DNA of 64,000 bases from Xanthobacter tagetidis. GTDB taxonomy: Bacteria > Pseudomonadota > Alphaproteobacteria > Rhizobiales > Xanthobacteraceae. Made by a program: the position numbers and the translations under genes. Location: contig NZ_RCTF01000002.1 of the NCBI RefSeq assembly GCF_003667445.1, forward strand, positions 62,001 to 126,000. Direction: 5' to 3'. Shown piece after piece: positions 15,979 through 23,741 of this stretch (position 1 is the first letter of the stretch; each line of letters starts with the position of its first letter). The notes beneath the pieces were generated by a model. It was given only the letters and a program-made list of their open reading frames with translations. It had not been told where the DNA came from and did not search any database.

Positions 15979-16107
15979 TCAACCCTTCTTCTTGGGCGGG
16001 CCGATCGAGACGGGCGTGCCCTTCACGAAGGGCGCCGGCGCTTCAGGCGCTTTGACTTTCTTCGGCTTCTTGGTTTCGCGATTGCTGCGCATCTGTCCCT
16101 TGGCCAT
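15979..16107 (-). CDS. very small basic protein, 42 aa
   Basis: A 42-residue Lys-rich peptide beginning MAKGQMRSNRETKKPKK and ending in a PPKKK tail. Similar short basic proteins with this start are, to my knowledge, widespread in Hyphomicrobiales, though without known function; nucleic-acid association is only a guess from charge. GAGGAG sits six bases before the ATG. The frame is open upstream but through the terminator stem of the cold-shock gene, so the short form is the likely product. Confidence 0.65.
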   Translation of the reverse strand: MAKGQMRSNRETKKPKKVKAPEAPAPFVKGTPVSIGPPKKKG

Positions 16108-16152
16108 TTCCGTCTCCTCTGGGGCGCGTCGGTAGATCCTGCGAGAGCGACG

Positions 16153-16186
16153 AAAAACGCCCTGCGACCTCAAAGGCCGCAGGGCG
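16153..16186 (-). terminator. Rho-independent terminator of the cold-shock gene
   Basis: On the minus strand, CGCCCTGCG-G-CCT, a TTG loop and AGG-T-CGCAGGGCG form a 13-bp stem with one G-U pair, followed by TTTTT. It lies 115 nt after the cold-shock stop and just before the small basic protein gene. This is the clearest intrinsic terminator in the window. Confidence 0.75.
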
Positions 16187-16300
16187 CCCTGCAGGAGGAT
16201 GGCGCATCTTGCACGGAGCTGCCGGTACATCCGCGGACAGCACATGGAAGGATGCGCCGGGCCGGCGGTCCCGAGAGGCTCGGGGTGCCGGCCGATCAGG

Positions 16301-16513
16301 TCAGCTCAGGTCCTTGAGCATGTCGGCCGACATCTTGCCGCTCTTGCGGTCGGGGACCAGCTCGAAGCCCACCTTCTGGCCTTCGCGCAACTGGCCGAGG
16401 CCAGAGCGCTCCACGGCGCTGATATGGACGAAGGCATCGCTGCCGCCCGCATCGGGGGCGATGAATCCAAAACCCTTCTGGGCGTTGAACCACTTCACGG
16501 TTCCCTCTGTCAT
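16301..16513 (-). CDS. cold-shock domain protein, CspA family
   Basis: A 70-residue single-domain OB-fold RNA/DNA chaperone. Both RNP motifs are intact, KGFGFI (RNP1) and DAFVHI (RNP2), and the start TVKWFNAQKGFGFIAPD is canonical. The C-terminus lacks the usual aromatic-rich end of E. coli CspA but matches alphaproteobacterial forms. AAGGG precedes the ATG. Upstream lies AT-rich DNA including a 12-bp AATATT palindrome (16528-16539), so a long structured 5' leader, common for this family, is plausible. Confidence 0.92.
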   Translation of the reverse strand: MTEGTVKWFNAQKGFGFIAPDAGGSDAFVHISAVERSGLGQLREGQKVGFELVPDRKSGKMSADMLKDLS

Positions 16514-16984
16514 GGGGAAACCCTTTCAATATTAATATTTAGCTCACCAGCCATAGGCCGGTCGTCGAAATCGCATTTTCGGGCGAGAATTTATGGATGG
16601 GCGCAGAAATAAAATCCTGCACAGAGCCAAGTGATCCGGCTTTCTATCGACTGGATCAATGTGCGCCACAATTCCGTTTGTGGCAAACAATATTTTATAG
16701 CGCCTGGTTTGGCCCTGCGTCCGGCGCGGTTTATGCAGAACGAGCAAGAGCCCCGCATATGGCCTGCGCCGCCGCGCGACGGCCAAGCGCTGGCGGCGTT
16801 GACGTCGGCACGCAGCACGAGCGTTCGCGTTGAAAGTCAATCCGGCCCCTCTTGCCGCGGGCCGCATGAAGAATGTGCTTACCCTATGGGAATAGGATCA
16901 AAAATGGCCGTGGCTATTCACAGACGACACGGATAGCGTTCCGCTGGCCTTCTTCCTGGGCAGTGGGGCTATAGTGGGGCTATC
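16514..16984. other. 471-nt AT-richer divergent region between cold-shock gene and autotransporter
   Basis: No credible gene is found. The cspA-proximal 200 bp are AT-rich, with TATAAAATATT on the minus strand as a possible -10 region and the AATATTAATATT palindrome near the start codon. The autotransporter side ends with an 11-bp tandem duplication abutting its ATG. Promoters for both genes must lie here. Confidence 0.5.
16962..16983 (+). repeat. 11-bp tandem duplication at the autotransporter translation start
   Basis: AGTGGGGCTAT occurs twice in direct tandem, ending one base before the ATG at 16985. Its GGGG runs are the only ribosome-binding candidates, so a gain or loss of a unit by slippage could change translation. 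Confidence 0.7.
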
Positions 16985-19918
16985 ATGGCTGGTCGATCGT
17001 TTTCCCGCGACGTGTCTCGCGCACGCGCGCTGGGGCTCTTTGCCATGGGGCTGGGCGCAAGCGGCTTCACCCAGGCGGCTTGGGCCGACCCCCTGCCCAC
17101 CAGCTACCAGACGCTGAATTACGGGACCAACGGGACGTTTCTCACCGGCATCCGCGGCGACAACATCGTCGGCAACTACACCATTCCGGGCACCACCGAG
17201 ACGGGCGGTCTCTACTACAACATGACGAGCCAGACGTGGTCGCCCATGCCGGTAGCCACGCCCAACGGCGCGAACTATCCCGGCGCCATCGGCTCGTCCC
17301 CCTACGGGCCGAGCTTCGGCAATCCGGGCGGCATTCTGCGCGTGGTGGGCAGCTACCAGACCGCGGAGTCGGCGCCCTATGATCGCAGCTATCTCTACGA
17401 CGCCGCCGCAGCGCCGGGGCAGACGCTGACGCCCCTGGCCTATCCCGGCTCGGACACGCTCTACACCATCGCGCACAGCAATTTCGGCAACCAGGTGGTG
17501 GGCGATTACGACACCCGGCTCGCGACCGGCAATGCCTTCATCTACAACATCGATACCGGCACCTACACGACCAACAACGTGCCCGGCGCCGTCAGCACCA
17601 CCGCCTATGGCATCTATGGCGACAAGATCGCCGGCGGCTACGGAAAGGTCGAGGTGGGCGGCGGCATCCATGCCGAGCACGGCTACATCTACGACCAGAC
17701 CACCGGCACATTTACGAGCTATGATCATGTCGGCGCCGTCGCGACCCATTTCGAGGGCATCACCGGTGCCGGCCGGTCGGGCGAATACAATCTCGTCGCC
17801 AATTGGGTCACCGCGGACGGCGTGGTGCATCCCGCGGTTATGCATATCGACGCCCTCGGCGTCGTGACATGGTACGAGATCGACATTCCCGGCGCCGTGG
17901 TGTCGTCCAACTCGGCCTATGGCGACAACGTCATCGGCATCTATGTCTCGAACGAAGGCGGCGTTGTCAGCATCAACGGCTTCCTCGCCACCATTCCGGG
18001 CATTTACAACCCGATCCGCAACACCGCCACGTTGAACTTCGCCGACGAAAACGCCGCGGCTCTTTCGGGGCGCAAGGGCGACGACATCATCAACAGCGGA
18101 ACCATCCATGCCACCGGCAATGGCGGCCTCGGCATGCGCGGCGAAACCTATGGCGTGCTGACCAACACCGGCACGATCACCGCCAGCGGCATCGCGGGGG
18201 CCGCGGTGGAACTGCATGGCATCTACGGCACGTTCCTGAATTACGGCACCCTGCAAACCACGGTCGAGGCCGATGCCCTGCGCACCGGCGTGGACAGCTA
18301 CGGCTCGGTGATCGTGAACATGGGGGTCATCGATGGCCGGCTGGCGGCGACGGCCGGGCCGGACAAGCGGTTCGAAAACAGCGGCTGGCTCGGTGTGAGC
18401 GGCACCGGGCCGACGATCACCCACCTCATCAGCGGCACCTTCGTGCAGACCGGGGCGGGCACCTACGCCGCGCGCGTGATGGAGACCGGCAGCGATTTCC
18501 TGGAGGTGACCGGCACGATGCGCCTGGCCGGCACGCTCCAGGCGTCCTTCCCGACCACCAGCTTCGCCCCGACCACGACGCTGATCGTCGCGACGCAGGG
18601 CATCACCGGCACGTTCGACGACGTCGTCACGCCGGGCCTGCCGGCTCTGTTCGATGCGAGCGTGACCTACGCGCCGACAGCCGTGACGCTGAACGTCGCC
18701 GCCGACCTTGCCGGCATGGCCGGCAACACGCCGAACCAGCGCGCGGTCGGCGGCGCCATCGATCGCGTCATCAACACCACGACGAACGGCCTGTTGACGA
18801 GCCTTCCCGCGGCGCTCAGCCCGCTCTACGGCGTCTCCGCGGCCGAGCTGCCAGGCGCGCTCACGGCATTGTCGGGCGAAGCCTATGCCAGCACGCAAAC
18901 CGTCCTGCTCGGCGACAGCCTCTACAGCCGCCAGGCGGTGATGGGCCGCTTGCGCCAGGGCACCTATGCCGGCGAGGCCGGCCCGACGTCCGCGCTCGGA
19001 TTTGGCGGGCCGGCGCTCGCTTATGCCGCGCCGACCTCATCCGGCGGGCCGTTCCCGATCAAGGCGCAGCCTTCCGCCGAGCCCGCGTTCAACGGCACCG
19101 TCTGGGCGCAGGCATTTGGCGGCTGGAGCGCCTATGGCGGCGGGCGTGATGCCGCCGATGTCGATGCGAGCATCGGCGGCATCATCTCCGGTGCCGATGT
19201 TAAGGTCGCGAACTGGATCCTTGGCGCGGCGGTCGGCTACAGCCGCTCCAATGCCAAGATGGATGCGCTGGCGAGCAAGTCCGATGTCGACAGCCTGCTG
19301 TTGGCGCTCTACGCCGGCACCAGCTCCGGGCCGTGGAAGCTGCGCCTCGGCGCGAGCTTCGCCTTCAACCAGATCGACGCTTCGCGCATCATCGCCTATC
19401 CCGGCTATGTCGGGCAGGCGAACGCCGATTATGACGGCGGCACCGCTCAGGTGTTCGGCGAGCTGGGCTACGGCTTCGCGCTCCAGAAACTGGCGCTGGA
19501 GCCCTTTGCGGGCCTCGCTTATGTCCATCTCAATACCGACGGATTCACCGAGCTTGGCGCCGCAGCCGGCTTGACGGGCGCCTCGAACACGATGGGTGTC
19601 GGCTATTCCTCGATCGGCCTGCGCGCGGCGACCACGGTCGAGCTGCCGGGTGGCATGGCGCTGGAGCCCAACGCCTCGATCGCGTGGCAATACGCCTTCG
19701 GCGACATCACGCCCGACGCGCAACTGGCGTTTCTCAGCGTGCCGAGCGCCAATTTCACCGTAGCCGGCGTGCCGTTGGCACAGAACACCGCGCTGGTGAA
19801 AGTTGGCAGCGACCTGCGCGTCAGCGACCAGGTTCGTCTTGGCGTCGCCTATGTCGGCCAGTTCGCCGACCAGGTGACGGTCAATGCCGTGCAGGCCAAT
19901 CTGGCCTGGCGCTTCTAG
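16985..19918 (+). CDS. autotransporter with C-terminal beta-barrel (type Va secretion)
   Basis: A 977-residue outer-membrane/secreted protein. A signal peptide runs to about residue 35 (ALGLFAMGLGASGFTQAAWA). The passenger (about 36-345) holds several irregular repeats of about 60 residues with a recurring YGDxIxGxY...GYIYD..TGTF...xxPGAV pattern, reminiscent of beta-propeller or HAF-type extracellular repeats. Then comes a beta-helix-like part (GDDIINSGTIHATGNGG, GVLTNTGTITASG), a junction region, and a barrel domain from about residue 705 (VWAQAFGGWSAYGG) ending in the diagnostic aromatic C-terminus ANLAWRF. It is probably an adhesin or surface protein. No protease or esterase catalytic motif is seen. 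Confidence 0.88.
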   Translation: MAGRSFSRDVSRARALGLFAMGLGASGFTQAAWADPLPTSYQTLNYGTNGTFLTGIRGDNIVGNYTIPGTTETGGLYYNMTSQTWSPMPVATPNGANYPGAIGSSPYGPSFGNPGGILRVVGSYQTAESAPYDRSYLYDAAAAPGQTLTPLAYPGSDTLYTIAHSNFGNQVVGDYDTRLATGNAFIYNIDTGTYTTNNVPGAVSTTAYGIYGDKIAGGYGKVEVGGGIHAEHGYIYDQTTGTFTSYDHVGAVATHFEGITGAGRSGEYNLVANWVTADGVVHPAVMHIDALGVVTWYEIDIPGAVVSSNSAYGDNVIGIYVSNEGGVVSINGFLATIPGIYNPIRNTATLNFADENAAALSGRKGDDIINSGTIHATGNGGLGMRGETYGVLTNTGTITASGIAGAAVELHGIYGTFLNYGTLQTTVEADALRTGVDSYGSVIVNMGVIDGRLAATAGPDKRFENSGWLGVSGTGPTITHLISGTFVQTGAGTYAARVMETGSDFLEVTGTMRLAGTLQASFPTTSFAPTTTLIVATQGITGTFDDVVTPGLPALFDASVTYAPTAVTLNVAADLAGMAGNTPNQRAVGGAIDRVINTTTNGLLTSLPAALSPLYGVSAAELPGALTALSGEAYASTQTVLLGDSLYSRQAVMGRLRQGTYAGEAGPTSALGFGGPALAYAAPTSSGGPFPIKAQPSAEPAFNGTVWAQAFGGWSAYGGGRDAADVDASIGGIISGADVKVANWILGAAVGYSRSNAKMDALASKSDVDSLLLALYAGTSSGPWKLRLGASFAFNQIDASRIIAYPGYVGQANADYDGGTAQVFGELGYGFALQKLALEPFAGLAYVHLNTDGFTELGAAAGLTGASNTMGVGYSSIGLRAATTVELPGGMALEPNASIAWQYAFGDITPDAQLAFLSVPSANFTVAGVPLAQNTALVKVGSDLRVSDQVRLGVAYVGQFADQVTVNAVQANLAWRF

Positions 19919-20015
19919 GCGGTTTCCCGCGGTTGACCGCGCCAGAACGGGCGTTCCCTTCACGGGCGGCTCACGCCGCTCCAAGAACCGGGACGACCCT
20001 CGGCGGAGCGCGATG

Positions 20016-20091
20016 TGGTAGGCCCGGCCGGACTCGAACCGACAACCAGACCGTTATGAGCGGTCAGCTCTAACCGTTGAGCTACGGGCCC
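20016..20091 (-). tRNA. tRNA with anticodon CAU, probably tRNA-Ile2 (lysidine-modified)
   Basis: The minus strand folds into a complete 76-nt cloverleaf with an encoded 3' CCA. It has an anticodon stem GACCG/CGGTC, a loop CTCATAA (anticodon CAT at 20058-20056) and a T-loop TTCGAGT. The short D-loop (CAACGGTTAGA) and overall pattern fit tRNA-Ile read by AUA after lysidine modification better than elongator Met, whose D-loop is usually one base longer. The first acceptor pair is G1-U72, a wobble. Met identity cannot be fully excluded by eye. Confidence 0.88.
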
Positions 20092-20437
20092 CCGCCGCGC
20101 GGCGGCGCACGGTGCTTTCCTCTAGCAAGCGGCGGCGGGTGGAACAACCGCAGCGTTCCGGTCTGCCGGCGCCGGCTTTCGCCGGGCGGCGCGAGCGCCG
20201 TTCCGGCTGGGGCGGAGGGAATTCCGCGGCCGCACGGGAGGTTTTCCTTTGGGCGGTCGGCCGGCGCCACGGGAGCGCCCCAATGGCGCCGCCTTCGGGA
20301 GATGGTCTCATCGCGCACGATCCGGCTTGCCGGCTTCGATCCGGTCGCGGACGCCCCGTGACCCGAAGGAGCGGCGCGCCGGACAGGTCGATCACGCCTT
20401 TCGGGATCGCACCATGATATCGAATGGAGATTCGCTT
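20092..20437. other. 346-nt intergenic region
   Basis: It holds the tRNA promoter region (including a 14-bp CCGCCGC palindrome at 20092-20105, directly upstream of the tRNA), a GGAAC-N9-GTTCC inverted repeat at 20141-20159, and the leader of the SIMPL gene. I see no gene with a ribosome site or sensible composition. Confidence 0.5.
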
Positions 20438-21175
20438 ATGCCCCTCGACAGGGTCCCGCATCTGCCCGCGCACCCGCTGCGCGCCATATCGGGGGCGCTC
20501 TGCGCGCTCGCGCTGCTCGCCGCCGCCCCGGTCGCGGCGCACGCCGCCACGCTGACGGTGGTGGGCGAGGGCAGCGCCACGGCGGAGCCGGACATGGCGC
20601 TCATCGCCACCGGCGTCGTCACCGCCGGCAAGACGGCGGGAGAGGCGGTTGCCGCCAATTCCAAGGCCGCCACCGCCGTCATCGCCGTCATCAAGGAGGC
20701 GGGGATCGCGCAGAAGGACATCGCCACCGCCAACTTCTCCATCTCGCCGCAATATGCGAGCGGCGCGCAGTCGGGTCCGCCGCGCGTCGTCGGCTTCGAG
20801 GCGCGCAACACCGTGCGGGTGAAGGTGCGCGACCTCGCCCAGCTCGGCGCGCTGCTGGACAAGATGGTCCAGTCGGGCGCCAACCAGGCCTCCGGCCTCA
20901 CCTTCATGCTTTCCGAGCCGGACAAGATGGAGGAGGCCGCCCGGGAGGCCGCCGTCAAGGACGCCATGGCCCAGGCCAAGTCGATCGCCGCGGCGGCGGG
21001 CATGCGGGTCGCGCGGATCGCGAGCATCGACATGCGGGCGGACCATTCCGGCCCGGAGATGCCGGTGCCGATGATGATGAAGGCGGATGCCGCCCGCTCT
21101 GCCGTTCCCATCGAGGCCGGCGAGCTGGAGGTGCGCGCCCGCGCGACCCTGGTCTTCGAGATCGAGCCGCAGTGA
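20438..21175 (+). CDS. SIMPL-domain (DUF541) periplasmic protein
   Basis: A 245-residue exported protein. The signal peptide is LRAISGALCALALLAAAPVAAHA with cleavage near residue 30. The mature protein is a typical SIMPL domain: LTVVGEGSATAEPDMALIATGV, AVAANSKAATAVIAVIKEAGI, FSISPQY, VGFEARNTVRVKV, and the C-terminal VRARATLVFEIE. Family members are periplasmic or surface proteins, some linked to oxidative stress; the mechanism is unknown. ATG 20438 has GGAG eight bases upstream. An in-frame ATG 24 nt earlier lacks one. Confidence 0.85.
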   Translation: MPLDRVPHLPAHPLRAISGALCALALLAAAPVAAHAATLTVVGEGSATAEPDMALIATGVVTAGKTAGEAVAANSKAATAVIAVIKEAGIAQKDIATANFSISPQYASGAQSGPPRVVGFEARNTVRVKVRDLAQLGALLDKMVQSGANQASGLTFMLSEPDKMEEAAREAAVKDAMAQAKSIAAAAGMRVARIASIDMRADHSGPEMPVPMMMKADAARSAVPIEAGELEVRARATLVFEIEPQ

Positions 21176-21254
21176 GCCGGCGGCCGGTTCGGGTCGGAAG
21201 CTGTCACTTGCGCGCCCGGACAAAGTGGTAGAGCCATTGTCCAATCTCTTGCGC

Positions 21255-21280
21255 CCCCTGATTCGATATCGGATCAGGGG
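21255..21280. other. 12-bp-stem inverted repeat in the Nudix gene leader
   Basis: CCCCTGATTCGA-TA-TCGGATCAGGGG (one T-G mismatch or wobble) lies 80 nt after the SIMPL stop and 21 nt before the Nudix ATG. It could terminate the SIMPL transcript, though no T-run follows, act as an operator, or be a leader hairpin that masks translation. Confidence 0.45.
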
Positions 21281-21301
21281 CATCCTCACGGGACATCGGC
21301 C

Positions 21302-22753
21302 ATGGGGGCGGGCATCATCGAACGGAACGGGCGGCGCATCCAGTATGCCGCCTTGCCCTACCGGGTGCGCCGGGACGGCACCGTGGAAGTGCGCCTCATC
21401 ACCTCCCGCGAGACGCGCCGCTGGGTGATCCCCAAGGGCTGGCCCATGAAGGGCCTGACGCCGGCCAAGACCGCCGCGCGCGAGACCTATGAGGAGGCCG
21501 GCCTGCTCGGCACGGTGTCGCGCGAGCCGCTCGGCCTCTACACCTACGACAAGCGCCTCGCCAACCGCACCGTGCCGTGCGACGTCATCGTCTTCCCCCT
21601 CAAGGTGAAGCGGCGGGCGCGCAACTGGCCGGAGCGCTCGCAGCGGTTCGGCTTCTGGTTTCCCATCGAGAGCGCGGCTGCGGCGGTGCAGGAGGACGAG
21701 CTGAAGGTGCTCATCCTCGCCTTCGGCGACCTGATGGCGCAGACATTCGCGGAAAAGCGCGGCGCCTCGGTCGCCGGGGAGGCAGAGGCGTCGGAGGTGG
21801 AAGCTGCGTCCCCACGCGCGCCCGTCGCGGCGATCCCCCTGGCCGAACGCGCCGGTAAGAAGGCCAAGTCCGGGGCCGGCAAGCCGGTGCGAGAGAAGGC
21901 GGCGAAGGCCAAGCCTGCCAAGGCGAAGCCCGTCGAGCCGGAGATGGCCAAGGCCGATGCCGGCGTAGCCAAGGCGCAGGCCGGCAAGGCGAAGAAATCG
22001 GCCAAAGCGGACAAGTTCGCCAAGCCGCCGGTGGAGCAGGTGGCCGGGCCGGCCGGCATGCCGCAGGCGAAGGCCGCGGCGGCCCGGCGTCCGGCCAAGG
22101 TGCCTGCGAAGACCGGCGGCAAGCCCGTGCCTGCCGCCAAGGTCGCGGGCGCGGCGAAGCGCGGGGCAAAGCGGGAAGCCGAGCGGAGCGAGAAGCCCGC
22201 GGCCGGCAGGGGCGCGGCTGCGGCTCATGCCGAACCGAGGCCCGTCAAGGCGGTCAGAGTCGCGAAGGCCAGGCCGGCCAAAGCCGCTGCGGCCAAGGCA
22301 AGCCCGAGCAAGCCAAGTGTGGGCAAGCCAAGTGTGGGCAAGGCCATTGCGCCGAAGGCCGCGAAGGTGGCCAAAGGGGTGAAGGTCGCAAAGGCGCCGG
22401 TCGCCAAGGCCGTTGGCAAGGCCTCGGCAGCAAAGGCCGCGGGGCTCAAGGCCATCGGGGCAAAGTCCGGCCCGGCCGCCGCCGGTGGCGGTTCCGAGAA
22501 GGTCGCCAAGGACAAGACTGCCAGGGAAAAGGCGGCCAAGGACAAGCCGCCGAAGGACAAGGCCCCCAAGCCGAAGGCAGCCAAGGACAAGGGGCCCAAG
22601 GAAAAGGCGGCCAAGGAAAAGGCGGCCAAGGAAAAGGCGGCCAAGGAAAAGGCGGCCAAGCCCGCGAAGGCGCCGGCGGCCAAGGGCTTGAAGAAGTCGG
22701 CTTCGCGCCCGAATGAACGCGGGTCCGGCAAGGTATCGCCCCTGCTGCACTGA
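21302..22753 (+). CDS. Nudix hydrolase with long histone-H1-like Lys/Ala/Pro tail
   Basis: Residues about 12-145 form a Nudix domain like the diadenosine/diphosphoinositol polyphosphate hydrolases: [31 protein letters not shown] and [11 protein letters not shown]. In the Nudix box the REx2EExGL core is intact, but the first Glu of the G-x5-E motif is Leu. After residue about 165 the protein becomes a basic, low-complexity tail of some 315 residues made of [11 protein letters not shown] and KEKAA repeats, unlike any Nudix enzyme I know and resembling histone H1 or AlgP-type tails. A DNA- or polyphosphate-binding role for the tail is inference. The tail is encoded partly by exact 15-bp repeats. 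Confidence 0.85.
   Translation: MGAGIIERNGRRIQYAALPYRVRRDGTVEVRLITSRETRRWVIPKGWPMKGLTPAKTAARETYEEAGLLGTVSREPLGLYTYDKRLANRTVPCDVIVFPLKVKRRARNWPERSQRFGFWFPIESAAAAVQEDELKVLILAFGDLMAQTFAEKRGASVAGEAEASEVEAASPRAPVAAIPLAERAGKKAKSGAGKPVREKAAKAKPAKAKPVEPEMAKADAGVAKAQAGKAKKSAKADKFAKPPVEQVAGPAGMPQAKAAAARRPAKVPAKTGGKPVPAAKVAGAAKRGAKREAERSEKPAAGRGAAAAHAEPRPVKAVRVAKARPAKAAAAKASPSKPSVGKPSVGKAIAPKAAKVAKGVKVAKAPVAKAVGKASAAKAAGLKAIGAKSGPAAAGGGSEKVAKDKTAREKAAKDKPPKDKAPKPKAAKDKGPKEKAAKEKAAKEKAAKEKAAKPAKAPAAKGLKKSASRPNERGSGKVSPLLH
22601..22660 (+). repeat. four exact tandem copies of a 15-bp unit inside the Nudix tail
   Basis: GAAAAGGCGGCCAAG is repeated four times without mismatch (encoding EKAAK units). A second pair, AAGCCAAGTGTGGGC, lies near 22310-22340. 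The unit length is a multiple of three, so slippage would change tail length without frameshift. Confidence 0.85.
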
Positions 22754-22811
22754 AGCGGGCCGCGCGCCGTCGCCCCGCAGGCCGTGCGTGGGATAAGCCG
22801 GGCCGGGGGCG

Positions 22812-23612
22812 TCAGGCCGCGGGCGGCTCCACGGCGCGGCGGTAGAGGTGCCAGGTGGTGTGGCCGAGCACCGGCAGGACCACCAGAAGTCCGAGGAACA
22901 GCGGCACCACGCCCACCACCAGCATGCCGACGACGATGAGGCCGTAGAGGATCATGGGGCCGGGGCTCGCGAGCACCGCCTGCACGCTGGTGATCATGGC
23001 CGTCACCACGTCCACGTCGCGGTCCATCAGCAGAGGGAACGAGATCACCGTGATCGAGAACAGGCCCAGCGCCAGGGCCGCGCCGATCACGTGGCCGACG
23101 GCGAGGAAGCTCAGACCGTCCGCCGTGGTGAACAGCACCTGGGCGAAATCCTGCAGCGAGGCGAACGAGGCGAAGCCGAGGAACAAAGCGAGCAGAAGCC
23201 GCACCTGGTACATCCAGATGATGAAGGCGAAGATGGTGACGAACGCCATCCAGCCCAGTTCCCGCCGCCGCTGGTCGAGCGCGGTGCGCAGGACGCTCGA
23301 GAATGTGGGCTTGCGGCCGGCCTCGATCTCGCGGCTCACCTCGTAGAGGCCGGCGGCGACGAACGGGCCGATAAGGACGGAGCCAGCGGCCAGCGGATAG
23401 GCGAGATAGCCGACGTCCAGCGCGAATACGGTGGCGAGGATGAGCAGGCCGCCCAGCGCATAGATGCCGCCGAAGAACAGGCCGATCGCCGGAGCCTTGC
23501 GGAAGTCCGCGACGCCGGCCTCCAGCGCCCACGTCAGGTCGGCGAACGACACCGCCCTCACTTTGGGGAAGGCCGTGACGGCATTCCCGCTCTGCTTCAC
23601 CACGTCCGCCAT
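22812..23612 (-). CDS. DUF2189 integral membrane protein
   Basis: A 266-residue polytopic membrane protein of the DUF2189 family. Six hydrophobic segments are visible (for example IGLFFGGIYALGGLLILATVF and ILYGLIVVGMLVVGVVPLFLG). The family signature includes the N-terminal VRAVSFADLTWALEAGVADFRKAP and the C-terminal LGHTTWHLYRRAVE. Function is unknown in the family; members often sit near cytochrome oxidase genes, which is not the case here. ATG 23612 has GGGAGG upstream. Confidence 0.85.
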   Translation of the reverse strand: MADVVKQSGNAVTAFPKVRAVSFADLTWALEAGVADFRKAPAIGLFFGGIYALGGLLILATVFALDVGYLAYPLAAGSVLIGPFVAAGLYEVSREIEAGRKPTFSSVLRTALDQRRRELGWMAFVTIFAFIIWMYQVRLLLALFLGFASFASLQDFAQVLFTTADGLSFLAVGHVIGAALALGLFSITVISFPLLMDRDVDVVTAMITSVQAVLASPGPMILYGLIVVGMLVVGVVPLFLGLLVVLPVLGHTTWHLYRRAVEPPAA

Positions 23613-23741
23613 CTGCGGCCTCCCACGTGCGCCCTCCCCAGGGCTGCTTCGCATGCGGCACGCTGGCCGATGCGCATCTTTTATGAGGAGAGAGTGAGAG
23701 CGGTGCTCGCGGATGTAAAGCCCGTAGACTTCCTTAGCGTC

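Noticed and set aside
16514..16984. A gene in the cspA-autotransporter gap
   Set aside because: Frames there are short, Arg/Cys-rich and lack ribosome sites. The region is better explained as leaders and promoters.
22601..22660. CRISPR array
   Set aside because: The 15-bp repeats are contiguous without spacers and lie in frame inside the Nudix tail.
20054..22750. A long minus-strand frame rich in Leu-Gly-Arg repeats opposite the SIMPL and Nudix genes
   Set aside because: It mirrors the Lys/Ala tail repeats and even overlaps the tRNA. It is an artefact of low-complexity codons.
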